DNA of 64,000 bases, taken from the NCBI GenBank assembly GCA_030549775.1, contig CM060174.1, forward strand, positions 16,727,193 through 16,791,192, read 5' to 3'. Each line of letters begins with the position of its first letter. The first letter of the stretch is position 1. The notes beneath the pieces are model-generated. The model did not search any database and was not told where the DNA came from. It worked only from the letters and a program-made list of their open reading frames with translations. Origin of the DNA: Tamarix chinensis. Its lineage: Eukaryota > Streptophyta > Magnoliopsida > Caryophyllales > Tamaricaceae. Position numbers and translations under genes: made by a program. This document shows, in pieces, positions 61,960 to 64,000 of this stretch.

Positions 61960-63100
61960 AAATTACTCATTTACCTCTTACTTATATAATTGCTAAGTTA
62001 TCCCTTCCTTACTTGACAAATGACCATATTACCCTTCAGGTTGCATATTTACCAAATTACCCCTTACTCGGTTTAGGTTACCAAGTTATCTCCTACGCTT
62101 TTTAGATCACCATTCGCCCCTCATAATTGCTACACTTAACATATTTCCCCTTTGTTTGGTTAGATTACCGCATTACCCTTCTCCTTTGTTATAATTACTA
62201 AATTGTCCCTAAGTTGGATAAATTACCAAATTACTCTCCTTCATTATTATGATTACCATTTTGCCCCTTTAGTTGGTTAAATAATTACCAATTTACTATT
62301 TAGTTGGTTAAATTACCAAATTGTCCCCTTAGTTGGATAAATTACCAAATTGCCCTTCTTCATTATCTTAATTACCATTTTACCCCTCTCAATTATTATA
62401 ATTGCCATTTTACCCTTTTCAATTATTATAAATCCCAAATTACCCTTCTTCATAATTACAATTATTAATTTACCCTTCTTTATAATTATAATTACCAATT
62501 TACCCTTCTCCATATTTATAATTATTAATTTACCCTTCTCCATGTTTATAATTACTATATTGCCCTTCTTCATTATTAAAATTACCATAATGCCCTTTTA
62601 TTGGTTAATTTATCAAATTACCCTTCTCTATTATCATAATTATCCAATTACCCTTTTATAATCATAATTTAATTACCAATTTATCCTTCGTCATTATCAT
62701 TATTACCCAGTTACCCCTTACTCCCAAGTTTGCCAAAAATATCCTTTTAATTTACAAAATTGCCCTTCTATCCCTCACTTCCAAATTACCATAATATCCT
62801 TTTATTTACAAAATTACCACAATACCCTTTTACTTATAAAATTACCATAATACCCCTTTTTCTTTACAAATTACTGTTTTACTCTTTTACATCCAAAGTT
62901 ACTATTTTTATCTTTTCTTACAAAATTACCATTTTGCCCTTCTTTTCCAAAATTACCACTTTACCCTTTACTCCCAAAATTATCATAATACCCCTTACAA
63001 AATTACCCTTTTTCCATTTAATCATAAAATTACCATATTGCCCCTTTGCCTCCAAAATTGCCACTTTACCCCCTTTATTACCCCACTTTTATTAAATTAA
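61960..63100 (-). repeat. Short-unit array (AATTACCAAATTGCCC type)
   Basis: About 30 irregular units of 30-40 bp combining AATTACCA(A/T)TTT(A/G)CCC with TTCTTCATTATTATAATT. It occupies the same relative place as the arrays at 6640 and 51105. The 91- and 103-codon frames here are repeat products. Confidence 0.85.
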
Positions 63101-63508
63101 CATTTCCACATGGAATAATAATATTAACACTCCATTAACCATATCCAAATCCACCAACCATTATATTTTAATATAATACTTATTATCACCCACACATATT
63201 AGGCCATAATCTAGCACAAGGAATATTACGAAAATGCCCCTAGGGCTCACAATAATAATATTTATGCATAAATGGTCACAATAACATAATATGACATGGA
63301 TAAGTACTTTAACGCTTTCATTAATAATCAAGTTCTTCCCTTTGATAACATTTACACACATAACACATAAATAATTATACTTTCCTTTTTATTAAACAAT
63401 ACAGCAAACATATAAATTATACTAACAACCATATATCCAACATAATAACATATCAAAAATCCTAATGTGCAAACATACGTTTATCCATACGTTTAAGTGG
63501 GGTTTAAC

Positions 63509-63519
63509 GATTACCTTAT
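63509..63519 (-). other. Conserved 5' splice-like site in LTR leader
   Basis: Minus-strand ATAAG/GTAATC (GT at 63514-63513), with a 3' partner CCTTGCAG/ATC (AG at 60489-60488). Confidence 0.4.
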
Positions 63520-64000
63520 ATCCCACAAAAATCGAATCTTACCGGTATCCCGGTTAAAGATTCAAGCTTTAAATAGCAAAATCAACACCTAAATATAATA
63601 TCAATAATTATTATATTAGAAATAAGAAAATCAAAGCATAAGACCTTATAAAATTTACTTAATGAAATAATCAGCTTAAATATTATTTTACCTTAAAATT
63701 TTTAATAAAAATGGTCCAATAACTGTAGAAACTTATACTACATATGCACCATGAGATACATGCAAAAATAATTAGAGGAAGGCTTGAAGGGGAGGGTGAA
63801 GGAAGGTAAAATGGCTATTTTTAGGTTGGGGTCTTTAGGCTAGAAAAGAGGGCAGGTGGGGGAGGATTTAGGGTAAGGGAATGGTGCAGGAGTGAAGAGG
63901 GGGTGTAGGTGGATTCTGGGGATGGGTTGTTGGCAGCCAATGGCAACGGAGGCGGCGGCGGAGAGGTGGCGAAGTTGGTTGCCGAGGTGGAGGGGCTGAG

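Larger units (their letters stand above)
60129..64000 (-). mobile_element. Giant LTR copy, group II, runs off the window
   Basis: Starts TGTAACACCCC. The first 170 bp match the reverse of element D's end closely (CGGAAGC, ATTACCGCCACACTTAGTAC, AAGTGCTAAGG). It holds a hairpin-unit array (60815-61260), a short-unit array (61960-63100), splice-like sites (63514, 60488) and, at the window edge, the GC-rich leader (GGCGGCGGCGG). The other LTR end lies outside. Confidence 0.8.

Overview
This window is nuclear DNA of a flowering plant, most likely a dicot. It is AT-rich and contains a split gene with GT/AG introns for a plant-specific JAZ/TIFY repressor. Most of the rest is LTR retrotransposon sequence with gag-pol remnants of plant Ty3/gypsy type. 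Nothing bacterial or organellar was seen. The only gene I would call functional is a JAZ10/TIFY9-like jasmonate repressor on the minus strand at 28.9-32.0 kb, in a repeat-poor island of about 24.6-34.8 kb.

Left arm. At 1-5.0 kb there is a decayed minus-strand gypsy fragment, split by a 3.55 kb solo LTR (696-4249, target-site duplication ATAGT). A second giant LTR starts at 5007 and carries a tandem repeat of about 147 bp. A dead plus-strand gypsy element follows (about 9.5-14.7 kb); its RT and RNase H were removed by a deletion that looks microhomology-driven. At 16.2-24.6 kb there are more giant-LTR copies, plus a separate 751 bp solo LTR (20316-21066, duplication TGTCC) with 63-bp repeats next to its TATA box.

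Right arm. Here there is a nest of retrotransposons. A plus-strand gypsy element B (36060 to about 60106) sits inside an older giant LTR. B is interrupted in its integrase by an 18.0 kb minus-strand gypsy element C (40251-58232, duplication AAAGG) with LTRs of about 3.9 kb. C is interrupted in gag by a 5.28 kb LTR, D (48242-53524, duplication CCCTA). A further giant LTR runs from 60129 off the window end. All gag-pol frames carry stops, frameshifts or lost catalytic residues, so no autonomous element is present.

Most unusual signal. The giant LTRs (groups I, II and III below) are very diverged but share an internal plan. Reading in the LTR sense they have a TATA box, a pyrimidine-rich leader, a well-formed 5' splice site (AAG/GTAAG type), a fast-evolving tandem array, an array of short inverted-repeat units with an 11-base loop (CCAC-N11-GTGG), and, clearest in group II, a 3' splice site (TTTGCAG/G type) about 360-400 bp before the LTR end. 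This suggests a transcribed and possibly spliced structured leader inside the LTR. The boundaries are read from sequence; the function is inference.
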